DNA from: JBDXHU01 sp039989475
GTDB taxonomy: Bacteria; Pseudomonadota; Gammaproteobacteria; Pseudomonadales; Halieaceae
DNA: 64,000 nucleotides
NCBI GenBank assembly: GCA_039989475.1
Contig: JBDXHU010000008.1
Coordinates: forward strand, 1 to 64,000
Direction of reading: 5' to 3'
Part shown: one piece after another, positions 22,780 to 31,718 of the stretch
Layout: each line of letters starts with the position of its first letter
Numbering within the stretch: the first letter of the stretch is position 1
The notes under the pieces: generated by a model
Databases searched by the model: none
What the model saw: only the letters and a program-made list of their open reading frames with translations
What the model was told of the DNA's origin: nothing
Translations under genes and position numbers: made by a program

Positions 22780-24255
22780 TTAGCGATTGCGCTCAAGTAC
22801 TTGCAGGATTTCAGCGCGCAGTGCGGCCGGGTCGACCACCTTGTCAAAGGCCATGGCGTCTGCGGGCACCCAGGCACCGGCTTGTTGTTCCTGCATTTGT
22901 TCAGCTTCCTCTTCACTCGCGCCGGCCGCCGCAGCACCACCTATCGCTGGTATACCGCCAAGGGAGACCGAGGGTAGCGCCAGGCTGATCGCCTGGTTAT
23001 CGAAGGGATTCATACCCATCACCGAGCTGCCGAAACCGAAGGCTTTGCGCAAGGTCACCACGATTTTCCTGCCGCGATAACGGCGCTGCGCGGCGAACAT
23101 CTGGCCCGCAGCCCGCAACACACCGCTGCGCTCGGCTTCCGGGCCCGGCATAACACCGGGGTTGTCCAACAGCATCAGCAGGGGTAGCCCAAACGCTGCC
23201 GCCACATCGATAAAATGAGTCGCCTTCTCCGCCGCCTCGCGGGTAATAGCGCCGGCCTGCACCGCGGGCTGGTTGGCTACAATCATGCAGGGATGGCCAC
23301 CGATACGGGCCAGGCTGCATACCAGGTTGCGACCGTAGAGGGCCTGTAGCTCGAAGGTGCTGTCCGCGTCCGCCAGGGTGGCGATAACCGCCTGCATATC
23401 GTAGGCCTGGTTGGCGGCGATGGGAATAATATCCAGCAACGCGCCAGAGTCCTGTTCTGTGGCTTGTGCTGGGACCGGAAAGTGCGGCGGGGACTCACCA
23501 CATCGCAGGGGCAACAGAGACAGGAAATAGCGTGCCTGGGTAAATGCCTCCTGTTCGGTGGCGGCCAGGTTGTGGGCCACGCCACTGACCGTAGCGTGCA
23601 TACGGGCACCGCCCAGTTCCTCCGGGGTGCTCTCAATACCGAGCGCAGCCTGCACCAGCGGCGGACCGGCGGTAAACATGGCGGCGTCTTGCTGCATGAT
23701 GATCAGGTCGGCGAACATACCGGTAAGCGCACCGTGACCGGCAGAGGTACCCAGCACCAGGGTGACCACGGGAACCTGCCCCTTGAGGTCCGCCAGCAAC
23801 TGCAGGTCGCTGGGCGCAATGGGATAACGTTCAGCCGCATTACTGGCTCGTTCACCAGCGCCGTCCAACATCAGCACCAGTGGGATCTTGTCCTCGGCAG
23901 CCAGTCGTACCAGGCGCGAGCGCTTGGCCGCATTTGCATGCCCAATAGAACCGCCCTTGACGGTAAAGTCCTCTGCCAGCACAAGCACCGGCCGGCCATT
24001 TACTCGACCGGAGCCAGCAACCAGGCCATCGGCCGCCAGTGCCGGCTGCCCGGCAGGATGATTACCGCCGGCCAGGGCACCTATTTCATTGAAACTGTCA
24101 GCATCACAGAATTGCGATACACGCTCACGGGCCGTGAGCCGACCGCGCTGATGCTGACGCTGCACCTTGTCGGCGCCGCCCATGGCTTCTGCCTCGGCGG
24201 TGCGTCGCTGCAATTCACCCAGCAGCGGCTGCCAGTCGTCGCGGTTATTGCCCAA
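22780..24255 (-). CDS. acyl-CoA carboxylase carboxyltransferase subunit
   Basis: 491 residues from the TTG at 24255, ten bases after AAGAAGGA; an ATG at 24291 would overlap ppa and lacks a ribosome site. Crotonase-fold carboxyltransferase of the propionyl/methylcrotonyl-CoA carboxylase beta type. It has RGRLTARERVSQF, FTVKGGSIGHANAAK, MLDGAGERAS, GTSAGHGALT, LLMLLDNPGVMPGPEAE and KAFGFGSSVMGMNPFD. It transfers the carboxyl group from biotin to an acyl-CoA. No biotin carboxylase or carrier gene is adjacent, so its partners lie elsewhere or it works differently. Confidence 0.85.
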   Translation of the reverse strand: MGNNRDDWQPLLGELQRRTAEAEAMGGADKVQRQHQRGRLTARERVSQFCDADSFNEIGALAGGNHPAGQPALAADGLVAGSGRVNGRPVLVLAEDFTVKGGSIGHANAAKRSRLVRLAAEDKIPLVLMLDGAGERASNAAERYPIAPSDLQLLADLKGQVPVVTLVLGTSAGHGALTGMFADLIIMQQDAAMFTAGPPLVQAALGIESTPEELGGARMHATVSGVAHNLAATEQEAFTQARYFLSLLPLRCGESPPHFPVPAQATEQDSGALLDIIPIAANQAYDMQAVIATLADADSTFELQALYGRNLVCSLARIGGHPCMIVANQPAVQAGAITREAAEKATHFIDVAAAFGLPLLMLLDNPGVMPGPEAERSGVLRAAGQMFAAQRRYRGRKIVVTLRKAFGFGSSVMGMNPFDNQAISLALPSVSLGGIPAIGGAAAAGASEEEAEQMQEQQAGAWVPADAMAFDKVVDPAALRAEILQVLERNR

Positions 24256-24262
24256 GTATTCG

Positions 24263-24910
24263 CTATCCTTCTTCCGCCCTGGCCTGGGCATGCAGGTGCT
24301 CGAAGTTATCCCAGTAATCCTTTTCCGCCGCTGCAATCACCTTGAGAGCTTCTTCACGGCCGTAAACAAAATCCACCTTGATATCGAGTTCCTTGTCGGG
24401 CTGCATCTTGTAGGTACTGAAATAATGCTGCAGGCGCTCGGCCTTGATAGGCGGCAGATCGGATATGTCGTTAACATCACCCCAGATGTTGTCGCCCTCG
24501 AGAATGGCGACGATTTTATCGTCCGCTTCACCACCATCAATCATCTGGATACCGCCGACCACGCGCGCATTCAGGATAATATCGGCGCGGGTGATGTGAC
24601 GCTCGGAGTAGACGCAGATATCCAGTGGATCGTGATCGGCGACGTCGGCGTGGGGGCAGCGCTTGGCCACTTCCTCGCCACAGTAGGTGCGGGGAATAAA
24701 GCCGTACAAGGCCGGCGGGCTGGAGGTTGTGCGCTGGGGGCGATCGACCATCAGAAATCCGGAGTTTTTGTCCACTTCGTACTTCACCACATCAGCCGGG
24801 GTCATTTCGATATAGACCTGGACGATGTCTTCAGGGGCGCCATCGGCGCGGGCCCGCAAACCGTGCCAGGGGTGACGACGCCAGCGGTTAAAATTGCGAT
24901 TCTCGTACAT
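24263..24910 (-). CDS. ppa: inorganic pyrophosphatase, family I
   Basis: 215 residues. Hydrolyses pyrophosphate to drive biosynthesis. Catalytic metal-binding residues occur in DHDPLDICVYSE (residues about 92-103, the DxDPxD motif), with YGFIPRTYCGEE and GGIQMIDGGEADDKIVAI after it. Longer than the ~175-residue E. coli enzyme, with an N-terminal extension (NRWRRHPWHGL). The carboxyltransferase gene begins seven bases downstream, suggesting co-transcription. Confidence 0.88.
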   Translation of the reverse strand: MYENRNFNRWRRHPWHGLRARADGAPEDIVQVYIEMTPADVVKYEVDKNSGFLMVDRPQRTTSSPPALYGFIPRTYCGEEVAKRCPHADVADHDPLDICVYSERHITRADIILNARVVGGIQMIDGGEADDKIVAILEGDNIWGDVNDISDLPPIKAERLQHYFSTYKMQPDKELDIKVDFVYGREEALKVIAAAEKDYWDNFEHLHAQARAEEG

Positions 24911-25016
24911 GGATACTCCTGCATTGGGGGGATTTTAAGGGCGCGAATTGTACGTCAAATGGCCTCGAAAATCTTGGCCCGTAGCGATAAATATCCTGTG
25001 GATGGAGGCCGCAGTT

Positions 25017-25361
25017 TCAGCCAAACAGCTGGGCGGCAACATAGAACACCGACATCAGTGCCAGCACACCCACCAGCAAGCGATAGAGCAGACGTTCGCG
25101 CAGCTGGGCGGACGCCTGCCTGGACTCGACTGCCAGCATTTCCAGCTCCTCGGCAAAAACCGGCTCAGCAACCCGGTGGTCAGTATCCTCCAGCAGCGCT
25201 TCTGCGTCTTCAAAATGCTTGTCCAGCAATACGTACAGGTGCGAGGGTACGGCACCAACATGCGGCACCTCATCCAGATGTATGGGAATACCCTTGGACT
25301 CAAGCAAGGCGGCCTTTTCCAATAAGGGAGCCCGATCCATCGATACCATCAGTAGTTTCAC
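25017..25361 (-). CDS. DUF2007-like protein with C-terminal membrane anchor
   Basis: 114 residues. N-terminal ~60 residues (MKLLMVSMDRAPLLEKAALL, GIPIHLDE, LYVLLDKHFEDAEALLED) match the small DUF2007 putative signal-transducing domain. A helical linker (residues 70-90) and one membrane segment near the C-terminus (LLVGVLALMSVFYVAAQ) tether it to the inner membrane. Role unknown. It is a single gene on the minus strand between ppa and the divergent SnoaL-like gene. Confidence 0.7.
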   Translation of the reverse strand: MKLLMVSMDRAPLLEKAALLESKGIPIHLDEVPHVGAVPSHLYVLLDKHFEDAEALLEDTDHRVAEPVFAEELEMLAVESRQASAQLRERLLYRLLVGVLALMSVFYVAAQLFG

Positions 25362-25485
25362 ACTTCACCCCGCCAGCAGATCAATCTCTTGTGCCAACGC
25401 AAAGCCTCGCTCTGTGAGTCCATAGTGCTTGGCTCTCGCATCTGCTACATTCTGCCAGCATAGCAGACCACTGGAGACCCAGACA

Positions 25486-25890
25486 TTGCATCAGAACGCA
25501 CCCAATCGATTGGCAACCCTCTACGCCCGTTACATTGACGACCGGGACTTTGAGCGACTTAGCGAAATAATGACCGATGATATTGAAATGTCGGCACCGG
25601 AATTCAAGTGCACGGGGCTGGCGGAATTCACCGAGGTGCTGCAGCAGTTGCACCAGTATTCCGCCACAATGCACCTGATAGGCAACCAGTTTGGCGAATG
25701 GAAGGACGGCGGCTACCAGGGCGAGACCTACTGCATCGCCACCCACATCTACGAGAAGGACGGTGTGGAGCGCAAATGGGAGGTCGGTATTCGCTACCAG
25801 GACACCATCGTCGACTGCGATGGCAACCCCCTGTACAGCCACCGCTACCTGAACGTGCTGTGGGACCTGGACCAACCGCTCAAGCTCTAG
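25486..25890 (+). CDS. SnoaL-like (NTF2-fold) protein
   Basis: 134 residues from the TTG at 25486, preceded by GGAGA eight bases upstream; the longest frame starts at the ATG at 25429 but adds a sequence atypical of the family. A cone-shaped NTF2-like domain: RLATLYARYIDDRDFERLSE, TGLAEFTEVLQQLHQ, TYCIATHIYEKDGVERKWEV and RYQDTIVD. Such proteins act as isomerases, hydroxylases or dehydratases on polyketide, steroid or aromatic compounds. Lies 45 bp before a ring-hydroxylating dioxygenase, so a catabolic role is likely. Confidence 0.78.
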   Translation: MHQNAPNRLATLYARYIDDRDFERLSEIMTDDIEMSAPEFKCTGLAEFTEVLQQLHQYSATMHLIGNQFGEWKDGGYQGETYCIATHIYEKDGVERKWEVGIRYQDTIVDCDGNPLYSHRYLNVLWDLDQPLKL

Positions 25891-25935
25891 CCAGCCCCAC
25901 CCACAGCCGGATTCTGGCGATCAGCGGAGATAGCG

Positions 25936-27228
25936 ATGACGATTGATGCCAACACCCTGGTCAACTCCGATGCGAGCCTGATCAGTCGTCGCTGCTGGAG
26001 CGACCCGGCAGTGTATGAGCTGGAAAAGCGCGCCATCTTCGGCAAGGCCTGGTTGTTCCTGGGCCACGAATCGCAGATCCCGGCGCCGGGTGATTTCGTG
26101 CAGGCCTATATGTGTGAGACCCCAATAATCCTGGCCCGCGGCGAACAGGGGGCCATCCACGCCAGCATCAACAGCTGCACGCATCGCGGCCTGCCTGTGT
26201 GCCGGGCCGACCACGGCAATACCAAACGCTTCGTCTGTCCCTATCACAACTGGTCCTACACGGTGGCCGGCGACCTGGTCGCCATTCCCCAGGAACGGCA
26301 AGTGTGTAACAAGCCGGACAAGAGTGAGCTCGGCCTTAAACAGGTACCGCGGCTGGAATCCTGGAACGGCATGATTTTCGGCAGCTTCGATGCCGATATT
26401 GAATCGCTGGAAGACTACCTGGGCGACATGCGCTTCTACCTGGACGCCTTCTTCGCCCGCTTCCCCCAGGGCATTGAATTCGTCGGCTCGCCCCATCGCT
26501 GGCTGATCGATGCAAACTGGAAGCTGCCCATGGAAAATCAGCTGGGCGACGTTAACCATGGCCCCTACCTGCATGCCACCATCATCCCGGATGCCGCCAA
26601 TGAGGAGATCATTAACTGCGGTCATTCCGTGGTGACCACCCCGGGACACGGCGCCACCTTCCGCCTGATGCCGGAAGATACACCAGTGGAAAACGTGGCC
26701 TGGGGGTTTGAGAGTATTACCGGGCAAACCGGTGGCGAAGAACTACAGGACTACCTGCGCGACATACAGGCACAGGCGGCAGAGCGGGTTGGGCCCCTGC
26801 GCGCCCGCATGAAGGGATTGACCTACGGCGTCTACCCCAATTTGTCCTTTCTCTGGTCCAACGCCTCCTTCAAGGTCTCCCATCCGCGCGGCCCCGGCAA
26901 GGTCGAGTATTGGTCCTGGTCGGTGGTGCCGGCCGATGCACCGGACCACTTGAAGAAATTGCTTCGCACTAACTACACCTCCTTCTTTGGCCCCGGAGGC
27001 ATGGTCGAACAGGAGGATTCAGAGAGCTGGATGCAACAATTCCGGGGAGCCAATATTGATTTCGCCGACGACCGCCCGTTCTACTACGGCCTGGGCATGG
27101 GTGAAGAAAAGCCACATCCTGAGCTACCCGGACTGGTGAGTGGCACCGCCAATGAATTCTATGCCCGGGCATTCTTCCAGCGCTGGCGCGATGCCCTGCT
27201 CGCCGAACAGGGGGAGTCGCATGGATAA
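25936..27228 (+). CDS. aromatic ring-hydroxylating dioxygenase, alpha subunit
   Basis: 430 residues. Rieske [2Fe-2S] ligands C81/H83 (CTHRG) and C101/H104 (CPYHNW). Mononuclear iron site D205-x2-H208-x4-H213 in NQLGDVNHGPYLHAT, the pattern of classical dioxygenases. The enzyme adds O2 across an aromatic or related ring using electrons from a ferredoxin and reductase, neither of which is encoded nearby. The stop overlaps the beta-subunit start by eight bases. The substrate is not predictable; the neighbouring SDR and TonB receptor suggest uptake and further oxidation of a hydrophobic ring compound. Confidence 0.9.
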   Translation: MTIDANTLVNSDASLISRRCWSDPAVYELEKRAIFGKAWLFLGHESQIPAPGDFVQAYMCETPIILARGEQGAIHASINSCTHRGLPVCRADHGNTKRFVCPYHNWSYTVAGDLVAIPQERQVCNKPDKSELGLKQVPRLESWNGMIFGSFDADIESLEDYLGDMRFYLDAFFARFPQGIEFVGSPHRWLIDANWKLPMENQLGDVNHGPYLHATIIPDAANEEIINCGHSVVTTPGHGATFRLMPEDTPVENVAWGFESITGQTGGEELQDYLRDIQAQAAERVGPLRARMKGLTYGVYPNLSFLWSNASFKVSHPRGPGKVEYWSWSVVPADAPDHLKKLLRTNYTSFFGPGGMVEQEDSESWMQQFRGANIDFADDRPFYYGLGMGEEKPHPELPGLVSGTANEFYARAFFQRWRDALLAEQGESHG

Positions 27229-27769
27229 GCTCACGCCAGAACTGCAGCTGTCACTGGAACAGTTCTACTACCGCGAAGCGCGACTGCTGGACGAGCGCCG
27301 CTACCAGGACTGGCTCGCCCTGTGCACCGAGGATATCTCTTACTCCATGCCCGCGCGCAGCAACCCCCTGGTAGACAACAAGGCCCAGGGGCAACAGGAC
27401 ATGATCTCGGTGCAACGCGAGCTGGAAGACCTGGATTCCGAGGGCTGCCCGCTACGTGATGAAAACTATATTCACCTGATGCTGCGGGTTGAGCGTGCCT
27501 TCAAACGCAACTCCTGGGCGGAGAACCCGCCGGCTCGAACCCGCCGCATCATCGGCAACGTCGAGTTACAGTCTGTGAATGGAGACCGCTACTCGGTGCT
27601 CAGCAATTTCCACCTGTTCTACAGCCGACCCGGCAGCCAGGATTTTTTCTACGCCGGCCAGCGCCGCGACGAACTGCTGCGCAGCGAGGCGTCATACAAG
27701 ATCGCCAGGCGTGAGGTGGTGATGGATATGGCCGACATCAATGTGCCGACATTGGGGTTGCTGTTATAG
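27221..27769 (+). CDS. ring-hydroxylating dioxygenase, beta subunit
   Basis: 182 residues from the ATG at 27221 with GGGGAG before it; the frame is open further upstream inside the alpha gene. NTF2-type small subunit: LSLEQFYYREARLLDERRYQ, WLALCTEDISYSMPAR and RVERAFKRNSWAENPPARTRR, then VLSNFHLFYSR and YAGQRRDELLR. It is the structural partner of the alpha subunit, forming an alpha3beta3 complex in known systems. Confidence 0.9.
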   Translation: MDKLTPELQLSLEQFYYREARLLDERRYQDWLALCTEDISYSMPARSNPLVDNKAQGQQDMISVQRELEDLDSEGCPLRDENYIHLMLRVERAFKRNSWAENPPARTRRIIGNVELQSVNGDRYSVLSNFHLFYSRPGSQDFFYAGQRRDELLRSEASYKIARREVVMDMADINVPTLGLLL

Positions 27770-27771
27770 GA

Positions 27772-27803
27772 ACAGCCTTGAGCGTGTAGACAGCCTTGAG
27801 CGT
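27772..27803. repeat. 14-bp direct repeat
   Basis: ACAGCCTTGAGCGT occurs at 27772-27785 and again at 27790-27803, between the beta subunit and the convergent membrane-protein gene. Probably a small local duplication; no function is evident. Confidence 0.6.
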
Positions 27804-27805
27804 TT

Positions 27806-28183
27806 TTAAAATAACAGCCCGCTTAAGAACAGGAATGACAGGCTGGCGTCGACGACCATACCCGGCAGGCTGTCCTTGAAACTGGTCTTGTCCACCAGCA
27901 TGGAATAGCACCGCGCCAGCAGGCCAAAGAACCAGGCCACCCCCAGTGTGATATAGACCAGGGCAGAATTCAGCAGCAAAGCCGCAATCGCAGCACCCAG
28001 GTTGAGACCACCGAAAACCACACGGGCTTCCGACATGGCCATATTGCTGCCCAACTCAATCTGCAGATTGTTAGTCATGGCGCGCGGTTTAAAGAATCCC
28101 ACCAGACCGATGATTAGTGTCAGTATGGCGCCTATTCGTGGCAGCCACTCTACTAGCGTATCCATTCTTTGCCTATTCTCCAT
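27806..28183 (-). CDS. small DUF4345-like membrane protein
   Basis: 125 residues from the ATG at 28183; an upstream in-frame start at 28216 is possible. Four hydrophobic segments (about residues 10-28, 49-70, 72-88, 107-125). The middle part, SEARVVFGGLNLGAAIAALL, resembles DUF4345-type four-helix membrane proteins of unknown function. It lies between the dioxygenase and SDR genes but on the opposite strand. Confidence 0.6.
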   Translation of the reverse strand: MENRQRMDTLVEWLPRIGAILTLIIGLVGFFKPRAMTNNLQIELGSNMAMSEARVVFGGLNLGAAIAALLLNSALVYITLGVAWFFGLLARCYSMLVDKTSFKDSLPGMVVDASLSFLFLSGLLF

Positions 28184-28251
28184 TGCAAAGCCCAAGACTG
28201 AGCTGCAGCGTAGCAAAACACGGTTGAAATTGAACTAACAGGGAGAGCAGC

Positions 28252-29040
28252 ATGTTACTCAAGGATAAAGTGGTGATTGTGTCGGGTATCGGTCCCGGCC
28301 TTGGCGGGGAACTCGCCCTGGAAGCAGCGCGCCAGGGCGCGAAGCTGGCGATTGCCGCACGCACACCGGAAAAGCTGGATGGCTCGGAAGCCGAGATCCG
28401 CGCCGCCGGCCTCGACGCCCCGGTAATCAAGGTGCCCACCGACATCAGTGATCGCAGCCAGTGTGACCAGCTCGTGCAGCAAACCCTCGACGCCTACGGT
28501 CGTATCGACGCGCTGATTAACAGCGCCTACAACCCCGGCGGCTTTGCACCCATCGAAAACGCCGACCTGGAGAGCTGGCGCGGTGCCTTTGACGTCAACC
28601 TGTTTGGCACCATGAACCTGACCCAGGCCTGTATACCGGCCATGAAGCAACAGGGCGGCGGCGCCATCGTCATGATCAACAGCATGGTGACCCGCCAGCC
28701 CCTGGCCAGCCAGGGCGGTTATGCCGCCTCCAAGGCCGCGCTCAGCAGCGCTACAGCGCACCTGGCGGTAGAACTGGGTCAATACAATATCCGCGTAAAC
28801 TCGGCCTACATGGGTTGGATGTGGGGCCCGCCCGTGGAGTTTTACATGCAGATGATGAAAGACAGCCATCCCCAGGGTGCGGATGGGGTCAAGGCCGAGG
28901 TGGAAAAAGGCATTCCGCTGGGCTCAATCCCCGAGGACGGCGACTGTGCCAAGGTGGCAATTTTCCTGGCCTCCGATTACTCCTGCGCTATGACCGGCGC
29001 CCAGGTAGACGTCAATGGTGGCGAGCATATTCCCCATTGA
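28252..29040 (+). CDS. short-chain dehydrogenase/reductase
   Basis: 262 residues, classical SDR. The cofactor loop is SGIGPGLGGELA (residues 11-22), slightly different from the usual TGxxxGIG. NSAYNPG is in the NNAG position. The catalytic triad S144, Y157, K161 sits in MINSMVTRQPLASQGGYAASK. The C-terminal GAQVDVNGGEHIPH is typical. It probably oxidises a hydroxyl or cis-diol from the upstream dioxygenase pathway (inference from context). A start at ATG 28252 is preceded by AGGGAGAG. Confidence 0.88.
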   Translation: MLLKDKVVIVSGIGPGLGGELALEAARQGAKLAIAARTPEKLDGSEAEIRAAGLDAPVIKVPTDISDRSQCDQLVQQTLDAYGRIDALINSAYNPGGFAPIENADLESWRGAFDVNLFGTMNLTQACIPAMKQQGGGAIVMINSMVTRQPLASQGGYAASKAALSSATAHLAVELGQYNIRVNSAYMGWMWGPPVEFYMQMMKDSHPQGADGVKAEVEKGIPLGSIPEDGDCAKVAIFLASDYSCAMTGAQVDVNGGEHIPH

Positions 29041-29198
29041 GCAGCCGTGCGGTTCAGCTATTCATCTGATCTATGCTGGAAATCACTTCGGGGGGCTTTT
29101 TTCAGTACAAATTGTGCACTAGTATGTTGGTAGTGGTTATGCGTCAGCCATGACTATCGGCTGATTAATATAATTATAAAAGCCCCAGAGGTATCTCA
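29041..29198 (+). promoter_or_regulatory. leader region of the TonB-dependent receptor
   Basis: Contains the inverted repeat TCAGCC-N9-GGCTGA (29144-29164) just upstream of TATAAT (29169-29174), which is about 25 bp before the start codon. No good -35 lies 16-18 bp before the TATAAT, so an activator-dependent promoter overlapping the palindrome is plausible. An AGAGGT ribosome site precedes the ATG. CGGGGGGC followed by TTTTTT at 29090-29104 has no stem. Confidence 0.4.
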
Positions 29199-31661
29199 AT
29201 GTCTATTAAGTTCAGGAAGACCCCTGTTGTTGCCGCGCTGGCCCTGGCCGCCGCAAGCCCCTTTTCCCACGCCCAGCTGATGCTGGAGGAAATAATCGTT
29301 ACCGCGCAGAAGCGGGCTGAAAGCCTGCAGGACGTGCCGATTTCTGTGTCCGCCATGCAAGGTGAGAAAATCGCCGAGGCCGGCATTAACAGCATGTCGC
29401 AGATTGCCGACTACATCCCCAACCTGCACATTGCCGAGGCACCGGTAAACACCAATATTTATATGCGCGGCATGGGTTCTGGCAACAACCAGGCGTTTGA
29501 GCAGTCTGTGGGTATGTACATTGACGGTATTTACATGGGCCGCGGTCGCCAATATCGCTCACCCTTCATGGATATTGAGCGTGTAGAAGTACTGCGCGGC
29601 CCCCAGGGCACCCTGTTCGGCAAGAATACCGTGGCCGGCGCGGTCAATATCCTTACCGCCTCGCCGGACCTGGATGAACCCTTCGAGGGCAATATTTCCG
29701 CTTCAGCCGAATCCAATAGCGGCTACCAGGTGGAGGGTGTTCTCAGTGGCGCATTGACCGAAAACTTTGCCCTGCGCGGCGCCTTCAAGTACCGCGAGAG
29801 TGACGGCTGGGCCGACAACTCGTTCCTGAATGAAGACGAGCCCAACACCGACGAAACTGTCTGGCGCCTGACCGGTGTCTGGCAAATTACCGACGATCTT
29901 GACGCTAATTTCAAGTACAGCCAGGCCGAGTACAATCGCGACGGCGTCGGCTCAGGTAGCTGGCGCTATCTGGATTCTGACCAGCGCGCAGCGGAAGTTC
30001 CCAACGCCAGCGATTTCGCCAATACAGCCTATCTGGTTACTGACGTCTATTACCCGGACTTTGCCAACAAGATCAAAGATGATTTCGATATCTTCAAGGA
30101 CAACGGCTACGGGCCGGATGGCAAGACCCGGGGCATCGGCAAGAACGTGGAGAGCAGCGACAACGACATCGATAATTTTTCGATGACGCTGAACTACTAC
30201 ATGGGTGAGTACACCATTACCTCTGTAACCGGCTACTCGGAATATAACTATGTGGACGGCGCCGACGTTGACTGGCTACCGCTACAGTTTGTGCATCGTG
30301 ATGATGACCAGGACTTCGACCAGTGGAGCCAGGAGATTCGCATCACCTCCCCCACAGGCGGCTTCTTCGAGTACATCGGTGGCGCCTACTACGAGCAGAG
30401 CAATCTCAGTTTCAACCGCCGTGTGACTATCGACAGTGATTTTGGGGGACTCTTCTCCGACCTGACCGGTGCGCCCAGCCTGCTCTGGGTTTTGACCTCC
30501 GGCGCCTACAGTGCAGCCCAGATCGCGCGTAACCACAAATACGACCTGGATTCAGATTCCTGGGCAGTATTCGGACAGGGTACTTTCAACCTGGCTGATG
30601 ACTGGCGCCTGACCCTGGGATTGCGCTACACGGAAGAAACCAAGGATGTGCGCAGCACCCAGATACTCAGTGATGACATCACAGGGCTGAATGTATCTAG
30701 TGACAATTTCTTCCTGGGCTTCATCCAGAACACCGAGTTCAACACTTACGCCTATGATTACGATGAGGACCGGGATACCGACAAGTGGCTGCCCTCTGTG
30801 AACCTGCAGTGGGACTTCAGTGACGACTCCATGTTCTACGCCTCGTTCTCACAGGGCTTCAAGAGCGGCGGCTTCACCTCTGCTGACGACGGCCAGCCAG
30901 GCGGGCTCCAACAGGGTGAATTTAACCCCGCCTATGACCCCAACCTTCCATCTGATGAATTTGAGTTCGACGATGAGGATGCAGACGCCTTCGAGATTGG
31001 CGGCAAACACACCTTGCTGGACGGCGCCATGACTCTTAACTGGGCCGCGTTCTACACCAGTTACTCAGACCTGCAGATTTCGATCTTCAAGGGACTGGGC
31101 TTCACCGTGACCAACGCCGATGCGGATGTCTCGGGACTGGAAGTTGACGCCCTCTGGCAGGCTACAGAAGGCTTGCGCCTGGGTCTTAACGCCGCCTATC
31201 TGGATGCGGAGTGGAAGAATTACGAGCAGGCACCTTGTACCGCCATTCAATTGGATAATGATCCGCTCTGTGGTGTCGCCGGTGGCTTCACCGACAATGA
31301 CCAGTCAAATGAAACCACCACGTTTGCGCCGGAATACTCCGGTAGTCTGTTCTTCGATTACAGCTATATGCTGGGTAACGGCATGGAGATATTTGCAGGT
31401 GGCGAAGCCAACTACAGTGATGACTTCAGCTCAGCCGGTGACAAGGATCCGATCGACGATACCGAGAGCTTTACCAAGATCAACCTGCGCATTGGCTTAC
31501 GCGGTGCCGGGGAGAACTGGGAAATCATGGCCTACGGTCGCAACATCACCGACGAAAACGTCTATTCCATCAGCTTCGACACGCCCGTGCTGGCCGGCTC
31601 ACACTCGGCCCAGTTTGATGAAGGTGCGGTGTACGGTGTTCGCGCAGGCTATCGCTTCTAG
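29199..31661 (+). CDS. TonB-dependent outer membrane receptor
   Basis: 820 residues. Signal peptide (1-25, ending FSHA), TonB box EEIIVTAQKR (30-39), plug domain with VPISVSAMQGEKIAEAGI and VLRGPQGTLFGKNTVAGAVN, then a 22-strand-type barrel ending in the aromatic C-terminus GYRF. The EEIIVTAQKR box and plug style match receptors common in marine sphingomonads and gammaproteobacteria for terpenoid, sterol or aromatic uptake rather than siderophores (general knowledge; not proof). Follows the dioxygenase-SDR genes; a strong terminator ends it. Confidence 0.93.
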   Translation: MSIKFRKTPVVAALALAAASPFSHAQLMLEEIIVTAQKRAESLQDVPISVSAMQGEKIAEAGINSMSQIADYIPNLHIAEAPVNTNIYMRGMGSGNNQAFEQSVGMYIDGIYMGRGRQYRSPFMDIERVEVLRGPQGTLFGKNTVAGAVNILTASPDLDEPFEGNISASAESNSGYQVEGVLSGALTENFALRGAFKYRESDGWADNSFLNEDEPNTDETVWRLTGVWQITDDLDANFKYSQAEYNRDGVGSGSWRYLDSDQRAAEVPNASDFANTAYLVTDVYYPDFANKIKDDFDIFKDNGYGPDGKTRGIGKNVESSDNDIDNFSMTLNYYMGEYTITSVTGYSEYNYVDGADVDWLPLQFVHRDDDQDFDQWSQEIRITSPTGGFFEYIGGAYYEQSNLSFNRRVTIDSDFGGLFSDLTGAPSLLWVLTSGAYSAAQIARNHKYDLDSDSWAVFGQGTFNLADDWRLTLGLRYTEETKDVRSTQILSDDITGLNVSSDNFFLGFIQNTEFNTYAYDYDEDRDTDKWLPSVNLQWDFSDDSMFYASFSQGFKSGGFTSADDGQPGGLQQGEFNPAYDPNLPSDEFEFDDEDADAFEIGGKHTLLDGAMTLNWAAFYTSYSDLQISIFKGLGFTVTNADADVSGLEVDALWQATEGLRLGLNAAYLDAEWKNYEQAPCTAIQLDNDPLCGVAGGFTDNDQSNETTTFAPEYSGSLFFDYSYMLGNGMEIFAGGEANYSDDFSSAGDKDPIDDTESFTKINLRIGLRGAGENWEIMAYGRNITDENVYSISFDTPVLAGSHSAQFDEGAVYGVRAGYRF

Positions 31662-31682
31662 GGCGTAAGCACGCGGTACTGG

Positions 31683-31711
31683 AACCCGCATCTCGCGATG
31701 CGGGTTTTTTT
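31683..31711 (+). terminator. rho-independent terminator after the TonB receptor
   Basis: Perfect 8-bp stem CCCGCATC/GATGCGGG (31685-31692 with 31697-31704), extended by two A-T pairs, with a TCGC loop and a run of seven T residues. It faces the plus strand. On the minus strand only two T residues follow, so it ends the receptor transcript specifically. Confidence 0.9.
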
Positions 31712-31718
31712 ATGCCCG

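Noticed and set aside
25381..25875. 164-codon minus-strand frame opposite the SnoaL-like gene
   Set aside because: Valine-rich shadow of the plus-strand gene; no signal or family.
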